Assembly (NCBI GenBank): GCA_944363035.1 | Contig: CALVTS010000012.1 | Span: 1-51,102, forward strand | Direction of reading: 5' to 3' | DNA from: an uncultured Clostridia bacterium | GTDB taxonomy: Bacteria; Bacillota; Clostridia; Christensenellales; CAG-917 | Length of the DNA: 51,102 nt | Part shown: one piece after another, positions 34,311 to 42,253 of the stretch | How positions within the stretch are numbered: position 1 is the first letter of the stretch | Layout of the letters: the number at the start of each line of letters is the position of its first letter | Notes under the pieces: model-generated | Told to the model about the DNA's origin: nothing | The model's input: the letters and a program-made list of their open reading frames with translations, nothing else | The model's database searches: none | Program-made: the position numbers and the translations under genes

Positions 34311-35903
34311 TCAGTCCTCGTAGTGATCCGGGAGATCGTTCAGGAGCAACAGCACGTCCCCCACCCTCAGCACTTTGGCAAAGTCCTCCTGCGCCTCCGC
34401 GAGGGTGCGGTAAAAGCGCACCTCTCCCGAAAAACCTCTCTCTTTGAGCCCGCAGTTTATCGCGCGCGCCCGCTTGCCGCCCACCAGCATCGCCACATCC
34501 GCCACATCCGCGATATGCCGTCCGAGAGCGGCGTTTTCGGCGGGTTCGTCCTCCCCGAGCTCCACCATTCCCGGCGTCAGCACCACCCTCCTCCCGCGAA
34601 AGAGCCCCAGCGTCTCCAACGCGCGCCGCGCGCCGTCGGGATTGGAGTTGAAAGTGTCGTCGATTATTCTTATTCCGTTGCCCTCTATAAGTTGCAGACG
34701 GTGCGGCACGGGGGACAGAGAGGCTATGACGTCGCGTATCTCCTCGGGAGAGACCCCGAACCTGAAAGCCATAGCCGCCGCCAGAGTTATGTCCTCTATG
34801 TTGTGCTCGCCGAGAAGACGGGTGACGCACTCCACGGGAGTGCCGTAAAACCAAAGCGTGAACGCGCTCCCGTCCTCGCAGACCGCGACGTCCGAATAGT
34901 GCACCCGCGATCTCGCGTCCCCTCCCGCGAGCATGATATTCCCCGCCGTACGCTCTCTTATCTGCGGCAGATCCTTCAATCTGTCGTTCACCACCGCCAC
35001 GCCGTCCTCTGCCGAGACGTCCAGCACTTTGAGCTTTTCGCGCAGGATGGCTTCCCTCGTCCCGAAAGTCTCCAAATGCTGGGAATTCACCCCCGTGAGT
35101 ATGGTGTGAGAGGGACGCACCAACCGCATGAGCCGCGAGATGTCTCCCCTCCTCCGCGCGCCCATCTCGGCGATGAAAACATCGTGTTCGGCGCCGAGTT
35201 CCCTCACCGTTTTGGCTATGCCCATCGGAGTATTGTAACTTTCGGGGGTGGCAAGCACGTTGAAACGCACCGAAAGCATCGCGGCAAGCGCCCTCTTCAC
35301 CGAAGTCTTGCCGAAACTGCCCGTGACGCCTATCCTGATGAGGTCGCGTTCTGCGAGCAGAGCGCGGCGCGTCCTCCTCTCGTATCGGAGATTATTTAGC
35401 CTCTCCCCCGCGTTTATCGTCGCAAGCGTGCAGGAAAAAAGGATGGGATACACCGCGGACAGCCCGAAAAACAGGGGGTATCTCAGGTATTCGTCCGTCC
35501 CGCTCCCGTTCACCAGCGCGAGAGCCGCCGTCACCGCGCCCGCCGAGACCAGCGCTCCCGCCGTGATCGCCCTGAGCGCCCTCGGGGTGCATCTCAGCGG
35601 TTTTTTGCGCTTTGGGGCGTAGTCCGTGATATACAGCGCGACCTCGGCTATCGTGAAAAAGAGGGAGATGAGAAATCCCCAGATTATCCGCGAAGAGAGA
35701 AACCAACATCCCGCCCATGCTCCGCCGAACACCAGGATGCACACCAGATCCGTAAGATAAGCCCCCCGCACCCGCTTGCTCTTCCACACCTCGGCGACGC
35801 GGTAGTTGTCCTGTTGCGCCGCATAGACGTAAGGCACGGACATGAACGCGCCCATCACGAGCGCGCATACCACGAAATACCAATCCCCGCGAGCAAGCGC
35901 CAT
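34311..35903 (-). CDS. MurF-like ligase with N-terminal membrane domain
   Basis: A 530-residue Mur-ligase-family protein. Residues 1-190 form about five membrane helices. The ligase part starts near 195 with the ATP loop GVTGSFGKTSVK, then NTPMGIAKTV, EMGARRRGDI, LLGEHNIEDITL, RLQLIEGNGI and DDTFNSNPDG, which fit MurF best. The usual MurF N-terminal UDP-substrate domain is missing. With ddl next to it and no other murF in the window, D-Ala-D-Ala addition is the likely role, at the membrane. The start follows GGAGGAGAT; longer frames lack a Shine-Dalgarno. Confidence 0.85.
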   Translation of the reverse strand: MALARGDWYFVVCALVMGAFMSVPYVYAAQQDNYRVAEVWKSKRVRGAYLTDLVCILVFGGAWAGCWFLSSRIIWGFLISLFFTIAEVALYITDYAPKRKKPLRCTPRALRAITAGALVSAGAVTAALALVNGSGTDEYLRYPLFFGLSAVYPILFSCTLATINAGERLNNLRYERRTRRALLAERDLIRIGVTGSFGKTSVKRALAAMLSVRFNVLATPESYNTPMGIAKTVRELGAEHDVFIAEMGARRRGDISRLMRLVRPSHTILTGVNSQHLETFGTREAILREKLKVLDVSAEDGVAVVNDRLKDLPQIRERTAGNIMLAGGDARSRVHYSDVAVCEDGSAFTLWFYGTPVECVTRLLGEHNIEDITLAAAMAFRFGVSPEEIRDVIASLSPVPHRLQLIEGNGIRIIDDTFNSNPDGARRALETLGLFRGRRVVLTPGMVELGEDEPAENAALGRHIADVADVAMLVGGKRARAINCGLKERGFSGEVRFYRTLAEAQEDFAKVLRVGDVLLLLNDLPDHYED

Positions 35904-35951
35904 ATCTCCTCCGAAATCGTTCATATATATGCGCGAGCTCGACATGGAGTG

Positions 35952-35989
35952 CCGATATCGGATCGGAACAATACGGATCCGATCCGTAT
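35952..35989. promoter_or_regulatory. Palindromes upstream of the MurF-like gene
   Basis: ATACGGATC-C-GATCCGTAT (35971-35989) is a perfect 9-bp inverted repeat. CCGATATCGG (35952-35961) is another palindrome with the same CGAT core. They lie in the 97-bp gap after the alpha/beta hydrolase gene. Possible operator or RNA hairpin; no convincing promoter beside them. Confidence 0.4.
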
Positions 35990-36000
35990 CATCATGACTT

Positions 36001-36771
36001 TCATACCGAAAAAGGATCGGAGGGGCTAAGGTTTTGATCCGCGTCCCTCGGACGCTCGGTAAAAGCGGACGGCTGTCCTGCCGTCATGCGCAAAAACGCG
36101 CGCAGGATGGGGAAAAATCTCTCGTCTTCGAGATAGGCAAAATGTCCTCCCTCCAACAAAAACAGGGAGGAATCCCTTATGCCGCGCACAAATCTCTTCG
36201 CCATATACAAAGGGGTATCGCGATCGCCTTTCCCCCAAAACACCGCGGTCGGACACACTATCCTCGGGAGCAGAAACGTCTGATCGTAATTGACCACTTT
36301 CACGAACGTCCCCTTCATCACGGGAGAGAGGGCTCTGTAATCCGAAGAGCCCGCAAGCCCCTTCCCGCCCAGCTTTTTCAGGAGTTTGTGCGTAAAAACG
36401 CGGAGCCGATAAAAAACTCCCCGCCTCGGTCTCAATCCGGCGGAATCCACGAGGACGAGGGAACGCACTCTTTCCGGGTGGCGCGCGGCTATCTCTATCG
36501 CCACCCGTCCTCCGAAGCTGTGCCCCACCAGACAAAACCTTTCCGCACCCGCCTCGTCCGCGAGCGCAAGCACGTCCGCAGCGTGATCCGCGACGCCGAA
36601 GGGGAACTTCGGCTCCGCGCTCTTCCCGAATCCGCGAAAGTCAGGGAGCACGCAACAAAATTCATCTTTCAGCCTCTCGGCGCAAAATAAAAAGGCGGAA
36701 GCGTCACCGCCCCAGCCGTGCAAAAACAAAACTTTCTCCCCTTTGGGGTCACCCGATATCAGACGATGCAC
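36001..36771 (-). CDS. Alpha/beta hydrolase
   Basis: 256 residues, no signal peptide. Oxyanion region FLHGWGGD, nucleophile elbow GHSFGG (Ser), acid in WGKGDRDTP and His in GGHFAYLE give a complete triad. It belongs to the broad esterase/hydrolase group; the substrate is unknown. The start is GTG, four bases after GGAGGA, overlapping rimI by 23 bases. Last gene of the ribU/tsaE operon. Confidence 0.88.
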   Translation of the reverse strand: MHRLISGDPKGEKVLFLHGWGGDASAFLFCAERLKDEFCCVLPDFRGFGKSAEPKFPFGVADHAADVLALADEAGAERFCLVGHSFGGRVAIEIAARHPERVRSLVLVDSAGLRPRRGVFYRLRVFTHKLLKKLGGKGLAGSSDYRALSPVMKGTFVKVVNYDQTFLLPRIVCPTAVFWGKGDRDTPLYMAKRFVRGIRDSSLFLLEGGHFAYLEDERFFPILRAFLRMTAGQPSAFTERPRDADQNLSPSDPFSV

Positions 36772-37207
36772 GCTCCTCCGTTTCCAGCCTCATGACGTAG
36801 GCGTCAAAGAGATTATTGTAGTACCTCTTCCGCACTCCCGCCACTTCGAAGCCGAAACTCTCGTACATGGAGATCGCGACTTTGTTGGTGGTCTTGACTT
36901 CCAGCGAAATGCACCTCGCACCCTTTTCTTTGGCTTTGCTTATGAGCGCGGACATCAGAAATCTGCCGATGCCCTTTCCTCTCTCGGAGCGCTTCACCGC
37001 GATGTTCGTGATGTGCGCCTCGTCCAGCACGCTGTGAAAGCCGCCGTAGCATATCACTTCCTCGCCGCGGGTGCCCACGATATAAGTGGCGTTCTCGCTG
37101 TTCACCTCGGGGATGAACATATTCTCACTCCAAGGCATATCGAACGCCTCTTTTTCTATCTCCGCCATCTGACGGAGGTGTTCGTACCTTAGCGGCTCAA
37201 ATCTCAT
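36749..37207 (-). CDS. rimI: Ribosomal protein alanine N-acetyltransferase RimI-like
   Basis: GNAT acetyltransferase of 152 residues. Acetyl-CoA motif RSERGKGIGRFLMSAL, then SLEVKTTNKVAISMYESFGF and a C-terminal RKRYYNNLFDAYVMRL, all typical of RimI. The start (MRFEPLRYEH) follows GAGGGCGAAAG; a 66-residue upstream extension through tsaB is spurious. The tsaE-tsaB-rimI order is the usual one in Firmicutes. Confidence 0.93.
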   Translation of the reverse strand: MRFEPLRYEHLRQMAEIEKEAFDMPWSENMFIPEVNSENATYIVGTRGEEVICYGGFHSVLDEAHITNIAVKRSERGKGIGRFLMSALISKAKEKGARCISLEVKTTNKVAISMYESFGFEVAGVRKRYYNNLFDAYVMRLETEERASSDIG

Positions 37208-37772
37208 CTTTCGCCCTCTCGGCTTGAGATTTGCGCATATAGTAGGGCTCGAAAGCCGTCGCAAACTCCCCTCTTTCCGCCTTTTTTGCGGCGATGCGCG
37301 CCAAAGTCTCGGCTCTGTCGCCCAAAGGTTCGAAAAGCAGTCCGCCTCCGAGTTTTTCCCTCTCCTCTGCGGGGAGGAAACGCGTGCTTTCGACGCGCCC
37401 GTCAACGCACTCGGCGAGGTACAGATTCCCTCTGCCCGCCTCCACGGCGGCAGTCGCCCGCCCTCTATCGTATGCGATGAGCTCGAATTCCGTCACCGTC
37501 ACCTTTTTCGCTCCCGTGCCTCGGCAGATCGCCGCCGCCGTAGCCGCGCCTATGCGTATCCCCGTGAAAGACCCGGGACCAGTCACCGCCGCCACGACAT
37601 CCATATCCGAAACATCCGTCCCCGCCGCCCTCAAAGCAGAGTCTATCTCGCTCATGAGGAGGCGCGTATGTCCGTTTTTGCCCGCGTCACAAGAGCGCGG
37701 AAAATTTTCCGCGCCCCTCAAAACTCCCGTGATGAGTACGTTTTGGGATGTGTCAAGATAAAGAATGTTCAT
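37197..37772 (-). CDS. tsaB: tRNA t6A biosynthesis protein TsaB
   Basis: Inactive ASKHA-fold partner of TsaD in the TsaBDE complex that makes N6-threonylcarbamoyladenosine at position 37 of ANN-decoding tRNAs. Motifs: YLDTSQNVLITGV at the N-terminus and VTGPGSFTGIRIGAATA. Length 191 residues from the ATG at 37772, which overlaps the fusion gene upstream by 20 bases; no strong Shine-Dalgarno, suggesting translational coupling. An in-frame extension upstream is less likely. Confidence 0.94.
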   Translation of the reverse strand: MNILYLDTSQNVLITGVLRGAENFPRSCDAGKNGHTRLLMSEIDSALRAAGTDVSDMDVVAAVTGPGSFTGIRIGAATAAAICRGTGAKKVTVTEFELIAYDRGRATAAVEAGRGNLYLAECVDGRVESTRFLPAEEREKLGGGLLFEPLGDRAETLARIAAKKAERGEFATAFEPYYMRKSQAERAKDEI

Positions 37773-38868
37773 GCGCAGGACCGCCGTTCCCCTCTTTTCG
37801 GGAAGCATTTTTGCGAGCCGCAAAGCGTTTTGACGTCTTCTCCCCGTCCGCGCTGTCCGTCAGGGTCAGAACTCTGTCATGCTCGCCGTCGTAAGCTATT
37901 TTGACATTTATCACGCGCCCTGTCAAGTCGGTGAATTTGTTCCATTCTATGACTTTCACCGCATTTTCGGGCGCGGTGTCGAGAAGTCCCAGTTCCTCGA
38001 CCTCGTCCGCGCTTTCGAGACGGTACATGTCCAGGTGACAGAGAGGGAGCCGTCCGCTCTCGTAGACGTTCATGAGGGTGAAAGTGGGGCTGGTCACCTC
38101 CTCGGTGACTCCGAGCGCCGCGGCAAGCCCTTTGGTGAAGGTGGTCTTGCCCGCGCCGAGTTCCCCTTCCAGCACTATGGTCTCTCCGCCCTCCAAAGTG
38201 TCCGCAACACGCTTCGCGAGCTCGAAAGTCTCCTCCTCCGAGCCGCTCTCGTACTCCCCGGAAAGTTTGTTGTTCAGCTTTATATCCGGCAGATTCTTGA
38301 AAAGGAATCCGAAAAATTTGCGCGTCGCTTTGTAGAGGATGAAGGTCATGACCGCATTGGCAGCATAACGCACGAGGTTGAAGGGCAAAAACACCGTCGG
38401 GAGCATCCCGATCACGACCTCGCGGGAAACATCCATATAGAGCGGGGTGAGGATGATGTTCCACAATATCATCACTATGACGCCCGTCAAAGCACCAACG
38501 CCCAGGGAAAGGAGCGCGCCTTTTAGGGTGTGCCACTTCTTGTAGATCAAGCCCGCCACGAAAACGAACGCGACCATTGAGACAAAATTCATCACGATGC
38601 CGATTATGCCGCTCGACGCGCTGACGGTGACGCCCTGCAACACCGCTACGATCAACGACATGAGTATGCCCGCGACGGGACCGTACATAAAAGTGCCGAT
38701 GAGTATGGGGACATCCGCGGGGGAATACTCCAAAAATGTCGCAGCAGGCCATGCACCGCGCGCAAAACAGGCGAATATCACCGCCAATGCGCACAAAACA
38801 CCCATGCCGCAAAGCTGCGACGTGCTGATCTTGCTCGGTTTGCGACCGATCTTCCTTTTGCTTCCCAT
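37753..38868 (-). CDS. RibU riboflavin transporter fused to TsaE ATPase
   Basis: A single 371-residue frame joins two unrelated proteins. Residues 1-195 are an ECF transporter S component of the RibU type: six membrane helices with FLEYSPADVPILIGTF and MYGPVAGILMS. Residues 205-345 are a complete TsaE: EEETFELAKRVAD, Walker A GELGAGKTTFTKG (235-247), VTSPTFTLMNVY, HLDMYRLE and VIEWNKF. TsaE drives the TsaBD t6A cycle in the cytosol, so the fusion would place it at the membrane. The gene is directly preceded by an FMN riboswitch, supporting the RibU call, and followed by tsaB. Confidence 0.9.
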   Translation of the reverse strand: MGSKRKIGRKPSKISTSQLCGMGVLCALAVIFACFARGAWPAATFLEYSPADVPILIGTFMYGPVAGILMSLIVAVLQGVTVSASSGIIGIVMNFVSMVAFVFVAGLIYKKWHTLKGALLSLGVGALTGVIVMILWNIILTPLYMDVSREVVIGMLPTVFLPFNLVRYAANAVMTFILYKATRKFFGFLFKNLPDIKLNNKLSGEYESGSEEETFELAKRVADTLEGGETIVLEGELGAGKTTFTKGLAAALGVTEEVTSPTFTLMNVYESGRLPLCHLDMYRLESADEVEELGLLDTAPENAVKVIEWNKFTDLTGRVINVKIAYDGEHDRVLTLTDSADGEKTSKRFAARKNASRKEGNGGPAHEHSLS

Positions 38869-38900
38869 AAAAAAACCTCGAAGTGTTTATTACTCCAAGG
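38869..38900 (-). terminator. Riboswitch expression platform: terminator that covers the ribosome-binding site
   Basis: Minus strand: CCTTGGAG (38893-38900), 9-base loop, CTTCGAGG (38876-38883), an 8-bp stem with two G-U pairs, then seven T (38869-38875) directly before the ATG. The GAGG in the stem is the only Shine-Dalgarno, so the hairpin could stop both transcription and translation when FMN is bound. Confidence 0.75.
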
Positions 38901-38920
38901 GGCACAGAAAAGAATATTCT

Positions 38921-39036
38921 GCACTTCTTCCATCCGGACTGTGACCGTCGGTTCGGGAATTTCACCCGATCGGCTTGCAAAGCAAGTTCGCGGACTATAC
39001 CGCCGGTGAGGGATTTCACCTCGCCCCGAAGCGATA
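38921..39036 (-). promoter_or_regulatory. FMN riboswitch (RFN element)
   Basis: The conserved aptamer pieces are all present on the minus strand in order: GCTTCGGGGCGAGGTGAAAT, CCCTCACCGGCGGTATAGTC, CCGCGAAC, a variable hairpin CTTGCTTTGCAAG, GGGTGAAATTCCCGAACCGA, CGGTCACAGTCCGGATGGAA. This is the RFN element that senses FMN and usually controls riboflavin synthesis or uptake genes. It leads the RibU-TsaE gene. Confidence 0.96.
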
Positions 39037-39163
39037 ACATCATATAACTCTCCCTCCCCCGATGTCAACAAAACGGAAAAATTTGCGGACATTTCACTCA
39101 AAATACTTCGATAACGGACCGAGATAAGGCATAAAAACGGGCGTCGAAGGCGATGATACGGGC

Positions 39164-39523
39164 ATGGATATCCCTTACTTTGAAGACCGTCCCCCGAAAT
39201 ACGAAGAGTCCGAGAGGACATATCTTGCCGAAAAGAACTCCTCCTCTCTCTCGCGTGCGGCGGAATATACCGCCCTCACCCATCCTCTCGTGCTTGCGGC
39301 GCGCGCATTCGAAAAAGACGGAAAGATAGTGCTCGCCGTACTCACCGAGCCCATCTATCTTTCAAGCGAGCGCACAGAGCTCAAGACCCTGCTCTCTGAG
39401 GAAGCTGAGCGGGAAACGGGATGCGAAGTCGCCCTCACGTTCGACCTCGATATATATCGCAGGATTTCATCCGATATGTCCGAGGAGACGATATCACTGA
39501 TTTTCAAAAAATTAAAATTGTAA
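39164..39523 (+). CDS. Small protein of unknown function
   Basis: 119 residues, no signal peptide or membrane helix. The N-terminus is charged (MDIPYFEDRPPKYEESERTY), the centre hydrophobic (GKIVLAVLTEPIYL), and the end has alternating acid and hydrophobic residues (EVALTFDLDIYRRISSDMSE) that loosely recall YhcN/YlaJ-type domains; too weak to name. No strong Shine-Dalgarno. It stands alone, divergent from the FMN riboswitch and convergent with rsfS. Confidence 0.6.
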   Translation: MDIPYFEDRPPKYEESERTYLAEKNSSSLSRAAEYTALTHPLVLAARAFEKDGKIVLAVLTEPIYLSSERTELKTLLSEEAERETGCEVALTFDLDIYRRISSDMSEETISLIFKKLKL

Positions 39524-39553
39524 ACATGACTCTCATTTGCAGTCGAAAATTCA

Positions 39554-39614
39554 CAAAGTATTCTCAAAATCGGCGTTTTGTATTATACTTTTCGACGTTT
39601 TTTAGAGTACTTTT
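39554..39614. repeat. 61-bp dyad-symmetric element, copy B
   Basis: Outer arms CAAAGTATTCT (39554-39564) and AGAGTACTTTT (39604-39614) and the inner palindrome GTATTATAC (39580-39588) share the centre 39584. Length and spacing match copy A exactly, while the spacer bases differ. Lies between convergent genes, about 120 bases beyond the rsfS stop. Confidence 0.8.
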
Positions 39615-39628
39615 CGGCGATCGCGCAC

Positions 39629-39712
39629 AAAAAAACGTCCGTTCGAGGCGGCATCACACCGCCTTGAAAGGACGTCGCTACACAATGCGGGCGCGCTGAA
39701 ACGCCGCGCCCG
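39629..39712 (-). terminator. rsfS terminator and preceding hairpin
   Basis: Minus strand: a first hairpin CGGGCGCG/CGCGCCCG (39705-39712 with 39688-39695) follows the stop. Then ACGTCC/GGACGT (39670-39675 with 39635-39640) encloses AGGCGG/CCGCCT and is followed by seven T (39629-39635). Confidence 0.8.
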
Positions 39713-39733
39713 ACCGAAAGATATCTTAATATC

Positions 39734-40087
39734 TTATTTGCGCTCGGGGTAAAATGAGACGTTCTCCCCGTCCGCCCAAAGTTTTTCCAGACAGTAGAAC
39801 ATCCTGGTGTCGTCGTTGAAGATGTGCACGATGACGCTGCCAAGATCCAGCACCGCCCATTTGCCCTCTTTCACGCCGTCGCTTCTTAACACGGGCACGC
39901 CCTCCTCTTCCAGCCTTTCTTCGACGTACTCCGCAAGCGCTTTGACCTGTTTGTTGCTCCGCGCCGTGCATATCACGAAGTAATCCGCGATGACGGTGAG
40001 CGACGCGACGTTGAGCACCGTGATGTCCACGGCTTTTCTTTCGTCAAGTTCTTTACATACTGCGTTTTTGATCTCTTCGGGACTCAT
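39734..40087 (-). CDS. rsfS: Ribosomal silencing factor RsfS
   Basis: 117-residue protein (DUF143/Iojap family) that binds uL14 and blocks subunit joining in starved cells. Family features: DITVLNVASLTVIADYFVIC, SNKQVKALAEYV, and EGKWAVLDLGSVIVHIF. GGAGGAGAC precedes the ATG, which overlaps the nadD-yqeK stop as ATGA. The nadD-yqeK-rsfS order is classic for Firmicutes. Confidence 0.96.
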   Translation of the reverse strand: MSPEEIKNAVCKELDERKAVDITVLNVASLTVIADYFVICTARSNKQVKALAEYVEERLEEEGVPVLRSDGVKEGKWAVLDLGSVIVHIFNDDTRMFYCLEKLWADGENVSFYPERK

Positions 40088-41250
40088 GTCTCCTCCTTAT
40101 CTTGCGGCTTTGTTGCCGTTTTGTCTGAAATGAGCTCGGGCAGATAATATCTCACCGCGTCTTCCGTCAGCGGATATACCCTCCCTCCTTTTTTCAGAAG
40201 TTTGAGGTAGGTGTACTTCAACACCTCCCCGAACCCCCTTTCCATATCCTCGTCCGTCGCCGCTCTCAAAGTGGGTATGGGCTCGTACTCTCTGTCGTAT
40301 GAGGTGCTGTCTGCGGTATATATGAGCTTCTCAAGCACAGTCATCGCGGGTTTTGCCGTGGTGTGATATCTTATCGCGGAAAGGATGTTCTCGTCCGTCA
40401 CGCCGAAATCCCTTCTTGCCTTTTCCGCCCCCAGGAATTGGTGCAGCACCGGGGTGCCGATGCAGTCCTCCGGCACGTCGAGCCCGTCCACGGAGGGACG
40501 CTGTTTCGCGTTGTCGTGGAGCAATGCCGCCGTGAACACCTCGATGAAATCCTGTTTGAGATTGTGGCGGGAATTGAGGTCTATCGCGCGCATGACAGCC
40601 GCTTGCGTATGCGCCATCAATTCCTCGCTCTCCATGCCTTTGAGCTTTTCCACCGTCTCGGCAAATCCCGAAAACAGCCCGTGCGCTCTGATATAAGCCA
40701 GCACGTTTTCGGGGACTTCGCGGCATGGCATCCCCAGCAAAAGTTCCGCCTTCACGCGCCCGGAGGACACGTCGCCGCCCATGACATCAAGCACGACGAG
40801 CTTCCCGCCGTACTTTTCACGCGCCTCCTGCGCGAGGCGTTGCGCGTCTCCGCATCCGCGCCTTGGCGCGACCGCCACGGGGCACTCGGCAAAAATCCTT
40901 TCGGGATGCCGCCATGTGTCCATGTCTCTCAGGCTGTCGCCGCCGATGAGATACACGATGTCGCCGTACTTTTTCTTCATCTCGGCGAGGAGCAGATATG
41001 CAAAATTGTCCTTTCCTCGCACACGCTCGGCGTCGTCTATCACCACCTCGGGCGCCACATTCGCAAACGCTATGCGCGCAAGTTCCGCACGCGTCGCAAA
41101 ATCCAAAAATCCTTTGCTTTTGTGAGGAGGCAAAAAGGTGGGCAACACCACCACGCGCTCCGCTTTGAGGGTGCGCGCGGCGCATTCCAGCACCTTGACG
41201 TGTTCGTTGTGAGGCGGATCGAACGCTCCGCCGAATATCAATGTCGGCAT
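40084..41250 (-). CDS. Fused nicotinate-nucleotide adenylyltransferase NadD and YqeK-type HD hydrolase
   Basis: 388 residues in one frame. Residues 1-195 are NadD (NAD synthesis): GGAFDPPHNEH nucleotidyltransferase motif, where the usual Gly of the HxGH box is Glu, YLIGGDSLRDMDTW and VSSGRVKAEL. Residues 200-370 are a YqeK HD domain with His214, His245-Asp246 in LLHDNAK, and RYHTTAKP; YqeK proteins hydrolyse Ap4A. The two genes are normally separate neighbours. The start has no Shine-Dalgarno, and the promoter predicts a leaderless mRNA. Confidence 0.93.
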   Translation of the reverse strand: MPTLIFGGAFDPPHNEHVKVLECAARTLKAERVVVLPTFLPPHKSKGFLDFATRAELARIAFANVAPEVVIDDAERVRGKDNFAYLLLAEMKKKYGDIVYLIGGDSLRDMDTWRHPERIFAECPVAVAPRRGCGDAQRLAQEAREKYGGKLVVLDVMGGDVSSGRVKAELLLGMPCREVPENVLAYIRAHGLFSGFAETVEKLKGMESEELMAHTQAAVMRAIDLNSRHNLKQDFIEVFTAALLHDNAKQRPSVDGLDVPEDCIGTPVLHQFLGAEKARRDFGVTDENILSAIRYHTTAKPAMTVLEKLIYTADSTSYDREYEPIPTLRAATDEDMERGFGEVLKYTYLKLLKKGGRVYPLTEDAVRYYLPELISDKTATKPQDKEET

Positions 41251-41258
41251 ACAACAAA

Positions 41259-41286
41259 ATTATATCATTTTGCGGCGGGATTTCAA
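41259..41286 (-). promoter_or_regulatory. nadD-yqeK promoter giving a leaderless mRNA
   Basis: Minus strand: -35 TTGAAA (41281-41286), 16-bp spacer, perfect -10 TATAAT (41259-41264), with eight bases to the ATG. Expected start is within two bases of the start codon. Confidence 0.65.
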
Positions 41287-41380
41287 GACGCTTGCCGCAA
41301 TTTTGCGTTCCTTATCGCCGCATTTTCGCATTTTGCGCGTCGCGAGCATAAATATTCCTCGCGACGGAAAAACTCATGGC

Positions 41381-42253
41381 ATGGCTCGTGTTGCGGATCT
41401 GGCAGCGATAATCGTCATTTCGTTCCTGCTCACTTTCGTGTGGACTACGGCGGCGTTCGATTCCTGGACGGCGGTCTTCGCGGTATCCGTCGCGGCGTCC
41501 GTCATGGCGGCAGTCACCGTCGTCTACATATCCCGAGGCGCCAAAAAGAACTGCTCCCGCGACCGCTTCGAGCTGGAATGCGCCATACGCCCGCCTTCAT
41601 ACCTCATAGGGCTCATACGCGCCGTCGCCAATGCGCCGAGCACGGGATTCGGCGAAGATCACATCCTCACTCCCGACGCGGTGATATTCGCGGCGGCAAA
41701 ACTCTCGCCGCTCGGGATGTCGGAGCTCAACGCCTTTTCGGTAAAAGCGGAAAAACTCGGAAGAAAGCGCGCGTATATCCTCGCTATCGCCGTGGACAGG
41801 CGCGCATATCGCGTCGCCGCCTACTTCGGAGTGCGCGTCACCAGAGTGAGATTGCGCACCGTCTACCGCTGGCTGAAAAAACACGACGGGCTCCCCGACC
41901 TGAAACGGATAAAACAAAAATTCTCATTCGCCGCTTTGTTCGAAGCCGTATTCCGCCGCGCAAACCTGAAAAATTACCTCTTTTCGGGAGGGATGCTCAT
42001 AGCCGTCGCCTTCCTCACCCCGCTCAGGATATACTATCTCGTGTTCGGGAGCATATCTCTTATCATGGCTCTGCTCACCCTGACACCTCTCGGAAAAGGA
42101 CCTTTCGGCGAAGAGCACGTCCTCGACACTCTCGTTGTGCCGATCTCGGAAGATGACGCCTCGCCGCCGCCCGTCCCGCCCTCTGCCGACGGGACGTCAT
42201 CACCCCCGGAGCAAGAAACAAACACACATTCGGACGCTCCGTCTCGAGAATAA
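41381..42253 (+). CDS. Membrane protein of unknown function
   Basis: 290 residues. Two N-terminal membrane helices (about 8-28 and 31-52), a cytosolic domain of about 150 residues (GFGEDHILTPDAVIFAAAKL to RVRLRTVYRWLKK), a second hydrophobic pair (about 205-250) and a Pro/Ser-rich acidic tail. The middle part alternates strands and helices in a way that could be a nuclease-like fold, but I see no catalytic set. The start is uncertain; an ATG with GGAAA upstream is chosen. Divergent from nadD-yqeK. Confidence 0.65.
   Translation: MARVADLAAIIVISFLLTFVWTTAAFDSWTAVFAVSVAASVMAAVTVVYISRGAKKNCSRDRFELECAIRPPSYLIGLIRAVANAPSTGFGEDHILTPDAVIFAAAKLSPLGMSELNAFSVKAEKLGRKRAYILAIAVDRRAYRVAAYFGVRVTRVRLRTVYRWLKKHDGLPDLKRIKQKFSFAALFEAVFRRANLKNYLFSGGMLIAVAFLTPLRIYYLVFGSISLIMALLTLTPLGKGPFGEEHVLDTLVVPISEDDASPPPVPPSADGTSSPPEQETNTHSDAPSRE

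Noticed and set aside
36749..37405. Long RimI with 66 extra residues
   Set aside because: The extra part lies within tsaB in another frame; the internal ATG has a Shine-Dalgarno and matches family length.
40363..42156. 597-codon plus-strand frame over nadD-yqeK and beyond
   Set aside because: Low-complexity His/Arg-rich translation overlapping two genes in other frames.
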